A stretch of DNA of 16,858 nt, taken from Pusillimonas sp. UBA6240. Its GTDB lineage: Bacteria > Pseudomonadota > Gammaproteobacteria > Burkholderiales > Burkholderiaceae_B. Of the stretch, positions 1 through 6,658 are shown piece by piece. Location: positions 3,047 to 19,904 of the forward strand of contig DJWC01000164.1 of the NCBI GenBank assembly GCA_002441445.1, in the 5' to 3' direction. The position numbers and the translations under genes are program-made. Position 1 is the stretch's first letter. Every line of letters begins with the position of its first letter. The notes below the pieces were generated by a model, which was not told where the DNA came from, did not search any database, and saw only the letters and a list, made by a program, of their open reading frames with translations.

Positions 1-1692
1 CGCACCGCCGACGTGGTGGGCCTGGATACCTTGGCGCATGTCATACGCACCATGCAGGACCAGTTGCCGCAGGATTCTTTCCATGCCCATTTCGGCGTGC
101 CGCCCGTGCTCGACGCCCTCATCCAGCAAGGTGCGCTGGGCCAGAAGGCGGGCGCGGGTTTCTACAGAAAACAGGGCCGCGACATTCTGCGGCTGGATCC
201 CGCCACCAAAAGCTATGTGCCGGCCGGCGCTCGCGCCGACGATGCCGTGGCGGCCATCCTGGCCGAGCGCGATCCGGCCAAAAAGCTCAGGGCGCTGCGC
301 GAGTCCAGCCATCCGCAGGCCCAATTCCTCTGGGCGGTGCTGCGCGACAGCTTCCATTACAGCGCCGTGCACCTGGCCGATGTCGCCGACACCGCAAGAC
401 AGCTGGACCTGGCCATGAAATCGGGATTCGGGCATGCGCAAGGGCCGTTCGAGATCTGGCAGGCCGCCGGCTGGCGCGAGGTCGCCGACTGGATCAGCCA
501 GGACATCGCGGCGGGCAAAGCCCTGTCGTCCGCGCCGCTACCGGAGTGGGCGACGCGCGGGCCGGTTTGGGAGGCGCAGCGGGTGCACACCCCGGCGGGC
601 TCGTGGAACCCCCGGGACAAGCGCTACGAGGCGCGCAGCACGTTGCCGGTATACGACAGGCAGATCGGTGCGCCGCGGCTGGTGGGCGAAGCGCCCAGCC
701 TCGAGCCCGCCGTGGTTTACGAAGACGACGCGGTGCTTTGCTGGACTTTGCCGGCCCCCCATCCCGCCGAGGTGCTGATGCTGTCTTTCAAGACCAAGAT
801 GCATACGCTCAGCCCGGCGGCCGTGCGCGGCGTCGTCCGCGCGGTGGATCTGGCCGAGGCTTCGTACCGGGCATTGGTCATCGGGCAGCTCGCAGACCCC
901 TTCTCGGCCGGCGCCGACCTGAAAACCATGCTGCCCGCTTTCGAACAGGGCGGCGTTGCGGCAATCGAGCCCCTCGAACGTGAAATGCAGCAAATGGCGC
1001 TGCGCCTGCGTTACGCGCAAGTGCCGGTGGTGGCGGCGCTGGCCGGCCTGGCGCTGGGGGGCGGCTGCGAGCTGGCGATCCACTGCGCCAAGCGCGTGGC
1101 GCATTTCGAGACCTATATCGGTCTGGTGGAGGCGGGCATCGGCCTGGTCCCCGGCGCCGGCGGCCTGGCCTATTGCGCGCGCCGCGCCGCCGAGCTTCAG
1201 GCCCATGTCGCGCCCGATGCGCCCCTGCTGGCATTCCTGAAGTCCTTCGCTTTGGCGGTGGCGAGCGCCGAAGTTTCCAAGTCCGCCCTGGATGCCCAGC
1301 GCATGGGCTATCTGCTGCCTTCGGACGTCATCGTCATGAACCGCTACGAGCTGCTTTATGTCGCCGCGCGCGATGCGATGGCTTTGGCCGATGCCGGCTG
1401 GCGTCCGCCCTTGCCCCGCCGCTTTCCCGTTGCGGGGCGCGACGGCTACGCCACGCTGAAGGCGCAATTGGTCAATATGCATGTGGGCGGCTATATCTCG
1501 GACCATGACTACACAGTGGCGGAAAGAATCGCCTACGTCCTGTGCGGCGGGGATGTCGACCCGGGGTCGCTGGTGGACGAGGCCTGGATGCTCGGCCGCG
1601 AACGGGAAGCTTTCCTGGCCTTGCTGGGTCAGCCGAAAACACAAGAGCGCATCGCGGGGCTGCTGAAAACCGGCAAGCCGGTGCGCAACTAG
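1..1692 (+). CDS. Fused 3-hydroxyacyl-CoA dehydrogenase / enoyl-CoA hydratase, 3' part (FadN-like)
   Basis: The reading frame is open from base 1, so the gene begins before the window; 563 C-terminal residues are visible. They start inside the C-terminal domain of a 3-hydroxyacyl-CoA dehydrogenase (RTADVVGLDTLAHV at residues 1-14). A second dehydrogenase C-domain repeat follows at about residues 105-155, then a crotonase domain from about residue 235. The crotonase part has the GGGCEL oxyanion/acid motif (Glu at residue 357) and a second Glu in GLVEAGIGLVPGAGG, both expected in an active hydratase. The order dehydrogenase then hydratase is that of FadN (about 790 aa), opposite to FadB/FadJ, so roughly 230 N-terminal residues including the NAD site are missing. 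Known role of the family: hydration of 2-enoyl-CoA and NAD-dependent oxidation of 3-hydroxyacyl-CoA in the cytoplasm. A thiolase follows 51 bp downstream, as in fadNA operons. Substrate range cannot be read from sequence. Confidence 0.9.
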   Translation, partial: RTADVVGLDTLAHVIRTMQDQLPQDSFHAHFGVPPVLDALIQQGALGQKAGAGFYRKQGRDILRLDPATKSYVPAGARADDAVAAILAERDPAKKLRALRESSHPQAQFLWAVLRDSFHYSAVHLADVADTARQLDLAMKSGFGHAQGPFEIWQAAGWREVADWISQDIAAGKALSSAPLPEWATRGPVWEAQRVHTPAGSWNPRDKRYEARSTLPVYDRQIGAPRLVGEAPSLEPAVVYEDDAVLCWTLPAPHPAEVLMLSFKTKMHTLSPAAVRGVVRAVDLAEASYRALVIGQLADPFSAGADLKTMLPAFEQGGVAAIEPLEREMQQMALRLRYAQVPVVAALAGLALGGGCELAIHCAKRVAHFETYIGLVEAGIGLVPGAGGLAYCARRAAELQAHVAPDAPLLAFLKSFALAVASAEVSKSALDAQRMGYLLPSDVIVMNRYELLYVAARDAMALADAGWRPPLPRRFPVAGRDGYATLKAQLVNMHVGGYISDHDYTVAERIAYVLCGGDVDPGSLVDEAWMLGREREAFLALLGQPKTQERIAGLLKTGKPVRN

Positions 1693-1730
1693 CAATACAG
1701 TAATACAGCAATACAGCACGAGCAATACAG
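1693..1730. repeat. Octamer tandem repeat (c/t)aatacag in the FadN-thiolase gap
   Basis: Three contiguous octamers, caatacag (1693-1700), taatacag (1701-1708) and caatacag (1709-1716), are followed by 6 bp and a fourth caatacag (1723-1730). The repeats start one base after the stop codon of the upstream gene and end directly before the thiolase ribosome binding site aaggag (1732-1737). The stretch is AT-richer than its surroundings. It may vary in copy number by slippage and so set the distance between the two genes; function is unknown. Confidence 0.8.
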
Positions 1731-1743
1731 CAAGGAGTACGGC

Positions 1744-3012
1744 ATGGCCGCTCTACAACACGCTTATATCGCCGCCGCGATCCGCAGCCCCATCGGCAAG
1801 GCGCCCCGCGGCATGTTTTCCCATACCCGTCCGGACGATTTGCTGGCGACCGTCATCAGAGGGCTGCTCGCGCAAACGCCGGAGCTGGATCCGGCGGCCA
1901 TTGAAGACGCCATCATCGGCTGCGCCATTCCGGAGGGGCCGCAGGGGCTGAACGTGGCCCGCATCGGCGCCCTGCTGTCCGGCCTGCCGGCCTCGGTGGC
2001 GGGCGTCACCGTGAACCGTTTCTGCGCGTCGGGCCTGACGGCCATCGCCATGGCGGCCGACCGCATACGGGTGGGCGAAGCGGACGTCATCATCGCCGGC
2101 GGCACCGAATCCATGAGCCTGGTGCCCACCCTGGGTGTCAGCACCTCGTTCAGCCCGGACATCTTCGCCCGCGATGAAAACCTGGGCATCGCCTATGGCA
2201 TGGGCCTGACCGCCGAACAAGTCGCGGCGCGCTGGAAGGTCTCGCGCGAAGACCAGGACGCCTTCGCCCTGCGCTCGCACCAGCGGGCGCTGGCCGCCCA
2301 GCAGGCAGGCGAATTTTCCGACGAGATCCTGCCGATCGAAGTGGTCAGCCGGCAGCCCGATCTGGAAAGCGGGCAAGAATCGCTTGGAGAAGGGCGGGCT
2401 GGCGCAGGCGCTTCGGACTCCGGGGCGGCCGGGGATGCATCCGGCGGCATACGGGTCCGGCGTAGAACCGTAAGCCTGGATGAAGGGCCGCGCGCCGACA
2501 CCAGCCTGGAGGCCCTGGCCAGGTTGCGGCCGGCGTTCGCCGCCAAAGGCAGCGTCACGGCGGGCAACAGTTCGCAGACTTCCGACGGCGCGGGCGCGCT
2601 GCTGGTCGTGTCCGAGCGCGCTCTGAAAACACATGGCCTGACGCCGCTGGCCCGTTTCGTATCCTTCGCCGTCAAGGGCGTGCCGCCGGAGATCATGGGC
2701 ATAGGCCCCAAGGAAGCGGTTCCCCACGCATTGAAGCTGGCCGGCCTGACGCTGGATCAGATGGGCTGGATAGAGCTGAACGAAGCCTTCGCCGCGCAAT
2801 CGCTGGCCGTGATACGCGACCTGAATCTGAACGAGGACATCGTCAATCCGCTGGGCGGGGCGATTGCGCTCGGCCACCCGTTGGGCGCGACCGGCGCCAT
2901 CCGGGCCGCCACCGTGGTGCACGGCCTGCGCCGGCGCAAGCTGGATTACGGCATGCTGACCATGTGCGTCGGCACCGGCATGGGCGCCGCGGGCATCTTC
3001 CAGCGGGTATAG
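1744..3012 (+). CDS. Acetyl-CoA C-acyltransferase (thiolase, FadA-like)
   Basis: A 422-aa thiolase catalysing CoA-dependent cleavage of 3-ketoacyl-CoA, the last step of beta-oxidation. The nucleophilic cysteine is Cys94 in NRFCASG. NEAFAAQ (346-352), His378 in GGAIALGHPLGATG and Cys408 in MCVGTGMGAAG complete the usual active site. The start ATG has aaggag 6 bp upstream. It follows the hydratase/dehydrogenase gene on the same strand and probably shares its operon, giving a hydratase-dehydrogenase-thiolase set. It is about 30 residues longer than the usual 390 aa. The excess lies at about residues 205-240, a Gly/Ala/Ser/Glu-rich stretch in the loop region before SLDEGPRADTSLEAL, where relatives have a short linker. 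All catalytic residues are intact, so it is probably active. Degradative thiolase fits better than biosynthetic because of the partner gene; chain-length preference is unknown. Confidence 0.92.
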   Translation: MAALQHAYIAAAIRSPIGKAPRGMFSHTRPDDLLATVIRGLLAQTPELDPAAIEDAIIGCAIPEGPQGLNVARIGALLSGLPASVAGVTVNRFCASGLTAIAMAADRIRVGEADVIIAGGTESMSLVPTLGVSTSFSPDIFARDENLGIAYGMGLTAEQVAARWKVSREDQDAFALRSHQRALAAQQAGEFSDEILPIEVVSRQPDLESGQESLGEGRAGAGASDSGAAGDASGGIRVRRRTVSLDEGPRADTSLEALARLRPAFAAKGSVTAGNSSQTSDGAGALLVVSERALKTHGLTPLARFVSFAVKGVPPEIMGIGPKEAVPHALKLAGLTLDQMGWIELNEAFAAQSLAVIRDLNLNEDIVNPLGGAIALGHPLGATGAIRAATVVHGLRRRKLDYGMLTMCVGTGMGAAGIFQRV

Positions 3013-3054
3013 CGGCAAGCCGCTGCAAGGCGCCTGCGGTGGGCGGCGCGCAGC

Positions 3055-3858
3055 CTAATAGCAGAGCGCCAGGCGTTCGGCATACTGGCGCAGCAGGGGC
3101 AGGTGGGCCGGCAGTTCGTCGACGCTGATGCGTGCACTAGGAGCGGCCATGGCCAGCCCCAGCACAGGGAAACCCTGAGGGTTAGGTATGGGCACGGCCA
3201 GCCCCAACACACCGGGAAGATGTTCTTCATTGTCTATCGAAAAGCCCTGCTTGGCGATTTTGTCCAGGCCGGCCGCCAGCTTGTCGACATCCGTTATGGT
3301 GTTGTCGGTATAGTGCGCCAGGTGCATGGCCTTCAAGTATTTTTCCCGCTGGGGCGCCGGCAGGTTGCTGAGCAGCAACTTGCCGATGGCCGTGCAGTGC
3401 AGGGGCACTTCGCTGCCCGGCTCCAGGCGCAGCGATAAAGGCCAGTGGGCCTCGACCCTGTCGATATAGCGGATGCGCCCCGAGGCAATGGCCCCCACGT
3501 TGCAGGTTTCCTGGGTGCGCCCCGACAGTTCGCGCAGGATTTCGTGCGAAGGCCCGCGCTGGGTGGCGCGAGCGATCACGTTCAGGGCGAGCTTCAGCAG
3601 GCGGTCGCCTTCGATCAACTGGCGCTGCTTCAGATCCCGCTTCAGGAAGTTCAAACGCACCAGATTGCTCAGAATGCGATTGGTGGTGGGCCGCGGCAGC
3701 TTCAATTCGTCGGTAATGTGCGCCGCCGACGGCGGATAGGGGGAGCTCACCACCATTTCCAGCACATCCAGGGCCTTGGACAGCGCGCCGGCGTGATTGG
3801 AGTCGGCGCTTTCCACAGGCTTGCGTTTCACGGGGACGGTGGGCATGGTGTCAGGCAT
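3055..3858 (-). CDS. IclR-family transcriptional regulator
   Basis: A 267-aa protein with an N-terminal winged helix-turn-helix (about residues 25-85; recognition segment around LKLPRPTTNRILSNL) and an IclR effector-binding domain. The effector domain shows the conserved VPLHCTAIGKLLLS (151-164) and GFSIDNEEHLPGVLGLAVPI (205-224). The start is chosen to give normal family length; an ATG four codons later (3846) is equally possible, and the frame stays open upstream to a TTG at 3978. No clear Shine-Dalgarno supports any of them. The gene is divergent from the sulfonate-type oxidoreductase operon and converges with the thiolase, 42 bp away. IclR proteins commonly sense a pathway metabolite and control the adjacent operon. 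The inverted repeat at 4076-4110 over the divergent promoters is the natural candidate site. Effector identity is unknown; a C3 sulfonate is an inference from context. Confidence 0.9.
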   Translation of the reverse strand: MPDTMPTVPVKRKPVESADSNHAGALSKALDVLEMVVSSPYPPSAAHITDELKLPRPTTNRILSNLVRLNFLKRDLKQRQLIEGDRLLKLALNVIARATQRGPSHEILRELSGRTQETCNVGAIASGRIRYIDRVEAHWPLSLRLEPGSEVPLHCTAIGKLLLSNLPAPQREKYLKAMHLAHYTDNTITDVDKLAAGLDKIAKQGFSIDNEEHLPGVLGLAVPIPNPQGFPVLGLAMAAPSARISVDELPAHLPLLRQYAERLALCY

Positions 3859-4273
3859 ATGTTTCAAAAGGTTATTGGACGGAGCCAAACCAGTTTGGCG
3901 CTGAATCCCCTTGTGGTCAAGTGGGCTCTCCATTGCGGGGCTGTCGTCGGCGGGGCTGGTCGCCGTGAGTCGCCGCAAGGGTTCGAAAGCTGTTCAGGCG
4001 ATGGTCCAAGCAGCTTCCAGCGGGGCCTCATGAAAGTCTGTGCCGCAAAAATCGCCGTACAACACTTGTTCAAGAATCGTTATATGATATTATAAAGATC
4101 ATCTAACGATACAAAGCAATAATTTCAAGTAGTCGCGAGACAATCCATTCTGACGGTACCGGCAGCTTGGGCTAAGGGCGCAGCGCCCTGAACGAAGGCA
4201 AGGAGGGCAGCTCCATGGCATTTCGGATAGCAGGCTTCGAATCGGCGGCCCCCGTGCGGCGCATGGAGGCCAT
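3859..4273. promoter_or_regulatory. Divergent control region between IclR gene and oxidoreductase operon
   Basis: This 415-bp stretch separates two divergent genes. The part from about 4060 to 4140 is distinctly AT-rich. On the + strand ttgttc (4066-4071) and tattat (4088-4093) lie 16 bp apart and could be -35 and -10 elements. On the - strand a perfect tataat occupies 4094-4089, with only a weak -35. Both -10 elements fall inside the inverted repeat at 4076-4110. The segment nearest the + operon carries a strong Shine-Dalgarno and a short open frame (4215-4289). The 3859-4050 part shows nothing recognisable; the IclR frame remains open through much of it, so some may be coding. Promoter calls are by eye. 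Confidence 0.55.
4076..4110. promoter_or_regulatory. Inverted repeat, candidate operator of the IclR regulator
   Basis: The left arm atcgttatatgat (4076-4088) and right arm atcatctaacgat (4098-4110) are reverse complements at 12 of 13 positions, separated by 9 bp, so arm starts are 22 bp apart. The symmetry also includes the outer g/c pair at 4074 and 4112. The repeat covers the predicted -10 elements of both divergent promoters, a position suited to repression or autoregulation. It lacks the GC-rich stem and T-run of a terminator. Related 13-mers occur at 13022-13056. Confidence 0.65.
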
Positions 4274-4289
4274 GTGGAAAAAATCATAG
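4215..4289 (+). CDS. Possible 24-codon leader peptide upstream of and overlapping the reductase gene
   Basis: An ATG at 4215 follows an excellent ribosome binding site (aaggagg, 4199-4205) and opens a 24-codon frame that ends at TAG 4287-4289. The frame therefore overlaps the GTG start of the next gene at 4274 by 16 bp in a different frame. The peptide begins MAFRIAGFES and ends MWKKS, resembling nothing I recognise. The stronger binding site belongs to this short frame; the downstream gene has ggagg only 4 bp from its GTG. Translational coupling is a plausible role. It could instead be a chance frame, and no homology supports it. Confidence 0.35.
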   Translation: MAFRIAGFESAAPVRRMEAMWKKS

Positions 4290-5239
4290 CTTTCATAGGC
4301 TTGGGCACCATGGGCGGTCCCATGGCGGCGCATCTTGCGCGCGCCGGCTTCCGGGTGCAGGGATACGACCTGGATCCGGGCCGCCTGGCCGCCTTGGCCA
4401 AGGCTGGGGGGCGGGCTTGCTCGAGCGTGGCCCAGGCTTGCGATGGGGCGCAGGTATTGATCACCATGCTGCCCCGGGACGAACACGTGCGGGGCGTGCT
4501 GCTCGGCGAGCAAGGGGTCGCCGAGCATGCCGGGCGCGGAGCGCTGGTGCTGGAAATGAGCACGATACTGCCGCGCACCAGCCTGGACATCGCCGCCGCC
4601 CTGCGAGACAGAGGCTTGCGCATGATGGACGCCCCGGTCGGCCGCACGCCCGCCGACGCCCGCGCTGGCAAGCTGCTGGTCATGGCTGGCGGCGATGCCG
4701 CGGATTTCGACGAGGCGCACCCGGTATTCGACGCCTTCGCGGACAAAATATTGCACATGGGTCCGCTGGGCAGCGGCATACGCATGAAGGTCGCCAACAA
4801 CTATATGTCCATGGTGGGCATGGTGCTGACCGCGGAGACGCTCGCCATGGCGGAAAAAGCGGGCATAGACACCGCGGCCGCGGTGGAGGTGCTGCAGAAC
4901 ACCGCCGCGGGGCGCGGGCAGATCAATGTGAATTTTCCAAGAAAAGTCCTGGCAGGCGATGTGACGCCGGACTTTCCGCTTTCGCTGGGGCATAAGGATT
5001 TGTCGCTGGGCTTGAGCCTGGGCCATGAACTGGGCACCCCTCTGTTCCTGGGGGCATGCGCGCTGGAGCTGTTCGGCATGGCGCCCGCTCTGGGCCGCGC
5101 GGACCAGGACTGCACCGCCATGTTATTGATACTGCGTCAGCTGGCGGGCATGGACCCGGCCGCGGGCGGCGCATGCGCCAGCCGGGCGCCGGAACGCGGC
5201 GCCGCGTCCGCGCCTCCGGAACACCGCCATTCATCATAG
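4274..5239 (+). CDS. 3-sulfolactaldehyde reductase-like beta-hydroxyacid dehydrogenase (YihU type)
   Basis: A 321-aa member of the 3-hydroxyisobutyrate/beta-hydroxyacid dehydrogenase family. The Rossmann motif IGLGTMGGPM is at 8-17 and the catalytic lysine is Lys172 in GIRMKVANNYMSM. Ordinary relatives have S-G-G after DAPV; here DAPVGRT (119-125) carries Gly-Arg-Thr. From memory, that feature and the NNYMS stretch (175-179) belong to E. coli YihU, where Arg123, Asn174 and Ser178 bind the sulfonate of sulfolactaldehyde. The equivalents here are Arg124, Asn175 and Ser179, all present. Likely reaction: NAD(H)-dependent interconversion of 3-sulfolactaldehyde and DHPS. The start is GTG with ggagg 4 bp upstream; the only in-frame ATG nearby lies inside the nucleotide motif. 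About 30 C-terminal residues (from 290) form an Ala/Gly/Pro-rich tail absent from YihU. It is the first gene of a four-gene + strand run, 15 bp before the next. Family certain, substrate inferred. Confidence 0.8.
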   Translation: MEKIIAFIGLGTMGGPMAAHLARAGFRVQGYDLDPGRLAALAKAGGRACSSVAQACDGAQVLITMLPRDEHVRGVLLGEQGVAEHAGRGALVLEMSTILPRTSLDIAAALRDRGLRMMDAPVGRTPADARAGKLLVMAGGDAADFDEAHPVFDAFADKILHMGPLGSGIRMKVANNYMSMVGMVLTAETLAMAEKAGIDTAAAVEVLQNTAAGRGQINVNFPRKVLAGDVTPDFPLSLGHKDLSLGLSLGHELGTPLFLGACALELFGMAPALGRADQDCTAMLLILRQLAGMDPAAGGACASRAPERGAASAPPEHRHSS

Positions 5240-5254
5240 TCAGGAGATATCGCC

Positions 5255-6577
5255 ATGAGCGAACTTGCTGTCGAATACTTGAAGAAAGCCGAAAAGACGC
5301 CCGAAACCGAGACGGGGCGGGCCAGGCAAGTGGTCGAAGAAATGCTGGGCCGCATCGAGGCGGGCGGCGAGCAGGCGGTGCGCGACTACGCGCTGAGCCT
5401 GGACAAATGGAGCGGGGACATCATCCTTGGTCCAGAAGACATCGAGCGCCGCATTCGCGATGTACCCGAGGCGGATAAACGCGACATCGATTTCGCCGCC
5501 GGGCAAGTGCGCGAGTTCGCCCTGTTGCAGAAGGCGTCCCTGAAAGAATTCTCGGCCGAACTCGGATCGGGGGTCGTGGCCGGCCAGCGGGTCATCCCGG
5601 TGAACGTGGCGGGCTGCTATGTGCCCACCGGCCGCTACGCCCATATCGCCTCGGCCTACATGAGCGTCGCCACCGCCAAGGCGGCGGGGGTCGGCACGAT
5701 AGTGGCCTGCTCGCCGCCCTATATGGGCCAGGGCATACACCCCCATGTGCTGTATGCGCTGAAGGTGGCGGGCGCAGATATCATCATGACGCTGGGCGGC
5801 GTCCAGGCCATCGCCGCCATGGCCTACGGTTTGTTCACGGGCAAGCCGGCCGACATCATCGTGGGGCCGGGCAATAAATTCGTGGCCGAGGCCAAGCGCA
5901 CGCTTTTCGGCAAAGTCGGCATCGATGTATTCGCCGGCCCGTCCGAGGTCGCCATCATTGCCGACGAAAGCGCGGATCCCCATATCGTGGCCTCCGACCT
6001 GGTCGGCCAGGCCGAGCATGGGCACGAGTCGCCCGCCTGGCTGTTCACGACATCGGAGGCCCTGGGCCGCAAGGTCATGGACTTGGTGCCCGGCCTGATC
6101 GACCGGCTTCCGCCCACGGCGCGCGATGCCGCGGGCGCGGCCTGGAGGGACTACGGCGAGGTCATTCTCTGCAAGACGCGCGAAGATGCGGCGGCGATAT
6201 CCGACCAGTACGCCTCCGAGCATCTGGAAGTGCACGCGCAGGATCTGGATTGGTGGCTGGGCAGGCTGACCTGCTACGGGTCCCTGTTCCTGGGCGAAGA
6301 AACCACGGTGGCCTTCGGCGACAAGGCCAGCGGGCCGAACCATATCCTGCCCACCAAGGGGGCGGCCAGATACTCGGGCGGGCTGTCGGTGCACAAATTC
6401 ATGAAGACGCTCACCTGGCAGCGCATGACGCGCGATTCGGCCCGCCAGGTGGCGGCGGTGACGGCACGCCTGTCGCGGCTGGAAGGCATGGAGGCGCACG
6501 CCCGGACGGCCGACGACCGGCTGCATAAATACTTTCCTTCGGAAGAGTTCGACAAGGGCAAGGTCGTGACGGCGTGA
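5255..6577 (+). CDS. hpsN: Histidinol-dehydrogenase-like sulfopropanediol 3-dehydrogenase (HpsN candidate)
   Basis: A 440-aa protein of the HisD fold. The zinc ligands known from HisD are conserved: Gln252 and His255 in GQAEHGHES, Asp356 in FGDKASGPNH, and His415 in EGMEAH. The catalytic Glu322-His323 pair in SEHLEV is also present. The substrate-side segment reads AGCYVPTGRYAHIASAY (119-135), whereas biosynthetic HisD has a YVPGG-type loop, and there is no histidine-biosynthesis gene nearby. HpsN, the characterised degradative HisD homologue, oxidises (R)-DHPS in two NAD+-dependent steps to (R)-sulfolactate. The neighbours (sulfolactaldehyde-reductase-like enzyme, SDR, Zn-dehydrogenase, sulfonate-type ABC transporter) fit that role. 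The start ATG has caggag 8 bp upstream. Degradative HisD homologue: confident. DHPS as substrate: inference from context and family; another small diol or amino alcohol is possible. Confidence 0.72.
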   Translation: MSELAVEYLKKAEKTPETETGRARQVVEEMLGRIEAGGEQAVRDYALSLDKWSGDIILGPEDIERRIRDVPEADKRDIDFAAGQVREFALLQKASLKEFSAELGSGVVAGQRVIPVNVAGCYVPTGRYAHIASAYMSVATAKAAGVGTIVACSPPYMGQGIHPHVLYALKVAGADIIMTLGGVQAIAAMAYGLFTGKPADIIVGPGNKFVAEAKRTLFGKVGIDVFAGPSEVAIIADESADPHIVASDLVGQAEHGHESPAWLFTTSEALGRKVMDLVPGLIDRLPPTARDAAGAAWRDYGEVILCKTREDAAAISDQYASEHLEVHAQDLDWWLGRLTCYGSLFLGEETTVAFGDKASGPNHILPTKGAARYSGGLSVHKFMKTLTWQRMTRDSARQVAAVTARLSRLEGMEAHARTADDRLHKYFPSEEFDKGKVVTA

Positions 6578-6658
6578 CCTCCGTCGGGACGACGCCGAAG
6601 ATTGCCGCACCGGCTCATTTTTTCCGTAAGCAAGGTGGAACCTGAGGAGCCAACCGGG

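Noticed and set aside
538..1725. Long - strand open frame (395 codons) opposite the hydratase/dehydrogenase gene
   Set aside because: The + strand protein has conserved domains and catalytic residues throughout; the antisense product has no recognisable motif and is explained by high G+C at third codon positions.
1753..3018. Long - strand open frame opposite the thiolase
   Set aside because: Mirror of a well-conserved thiolase; arginine-, glycine- and histidine-rich translation without domains.
3013..3054. Terminator between the convergent thiolase and IclR genes
   Set aside because: Only a 4-bp ccgc/gcgg pairing is visible and there is no T-run; not enough to call.
5255..6577. Histidinol dehydrogenase of histidine biosynthesis
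   Set aside because: No other his gene nearby, an atypical substrate loop, and neighbours that are sugar/sulfonate-type dehydrogenases; a degradative HpsN-like role fits better.
5240..6610. 456-codon - strand frame opposite the HisD-like gene, longer than the real gene
   Set aside because: The + strand frame carries all zinc and catalytic residues; the antisense translation is low-complexity and has no family features.
6604..6623. Possible intrinsic terminator after the HisD-like gene (gccg/cggc stem, then six T)
   Set aside because: The stem is only 4 bp with a 3-nt loop, too weak to terminate; the SDR gene continues 36 bp later on the same strand and appears to be in the same operon.
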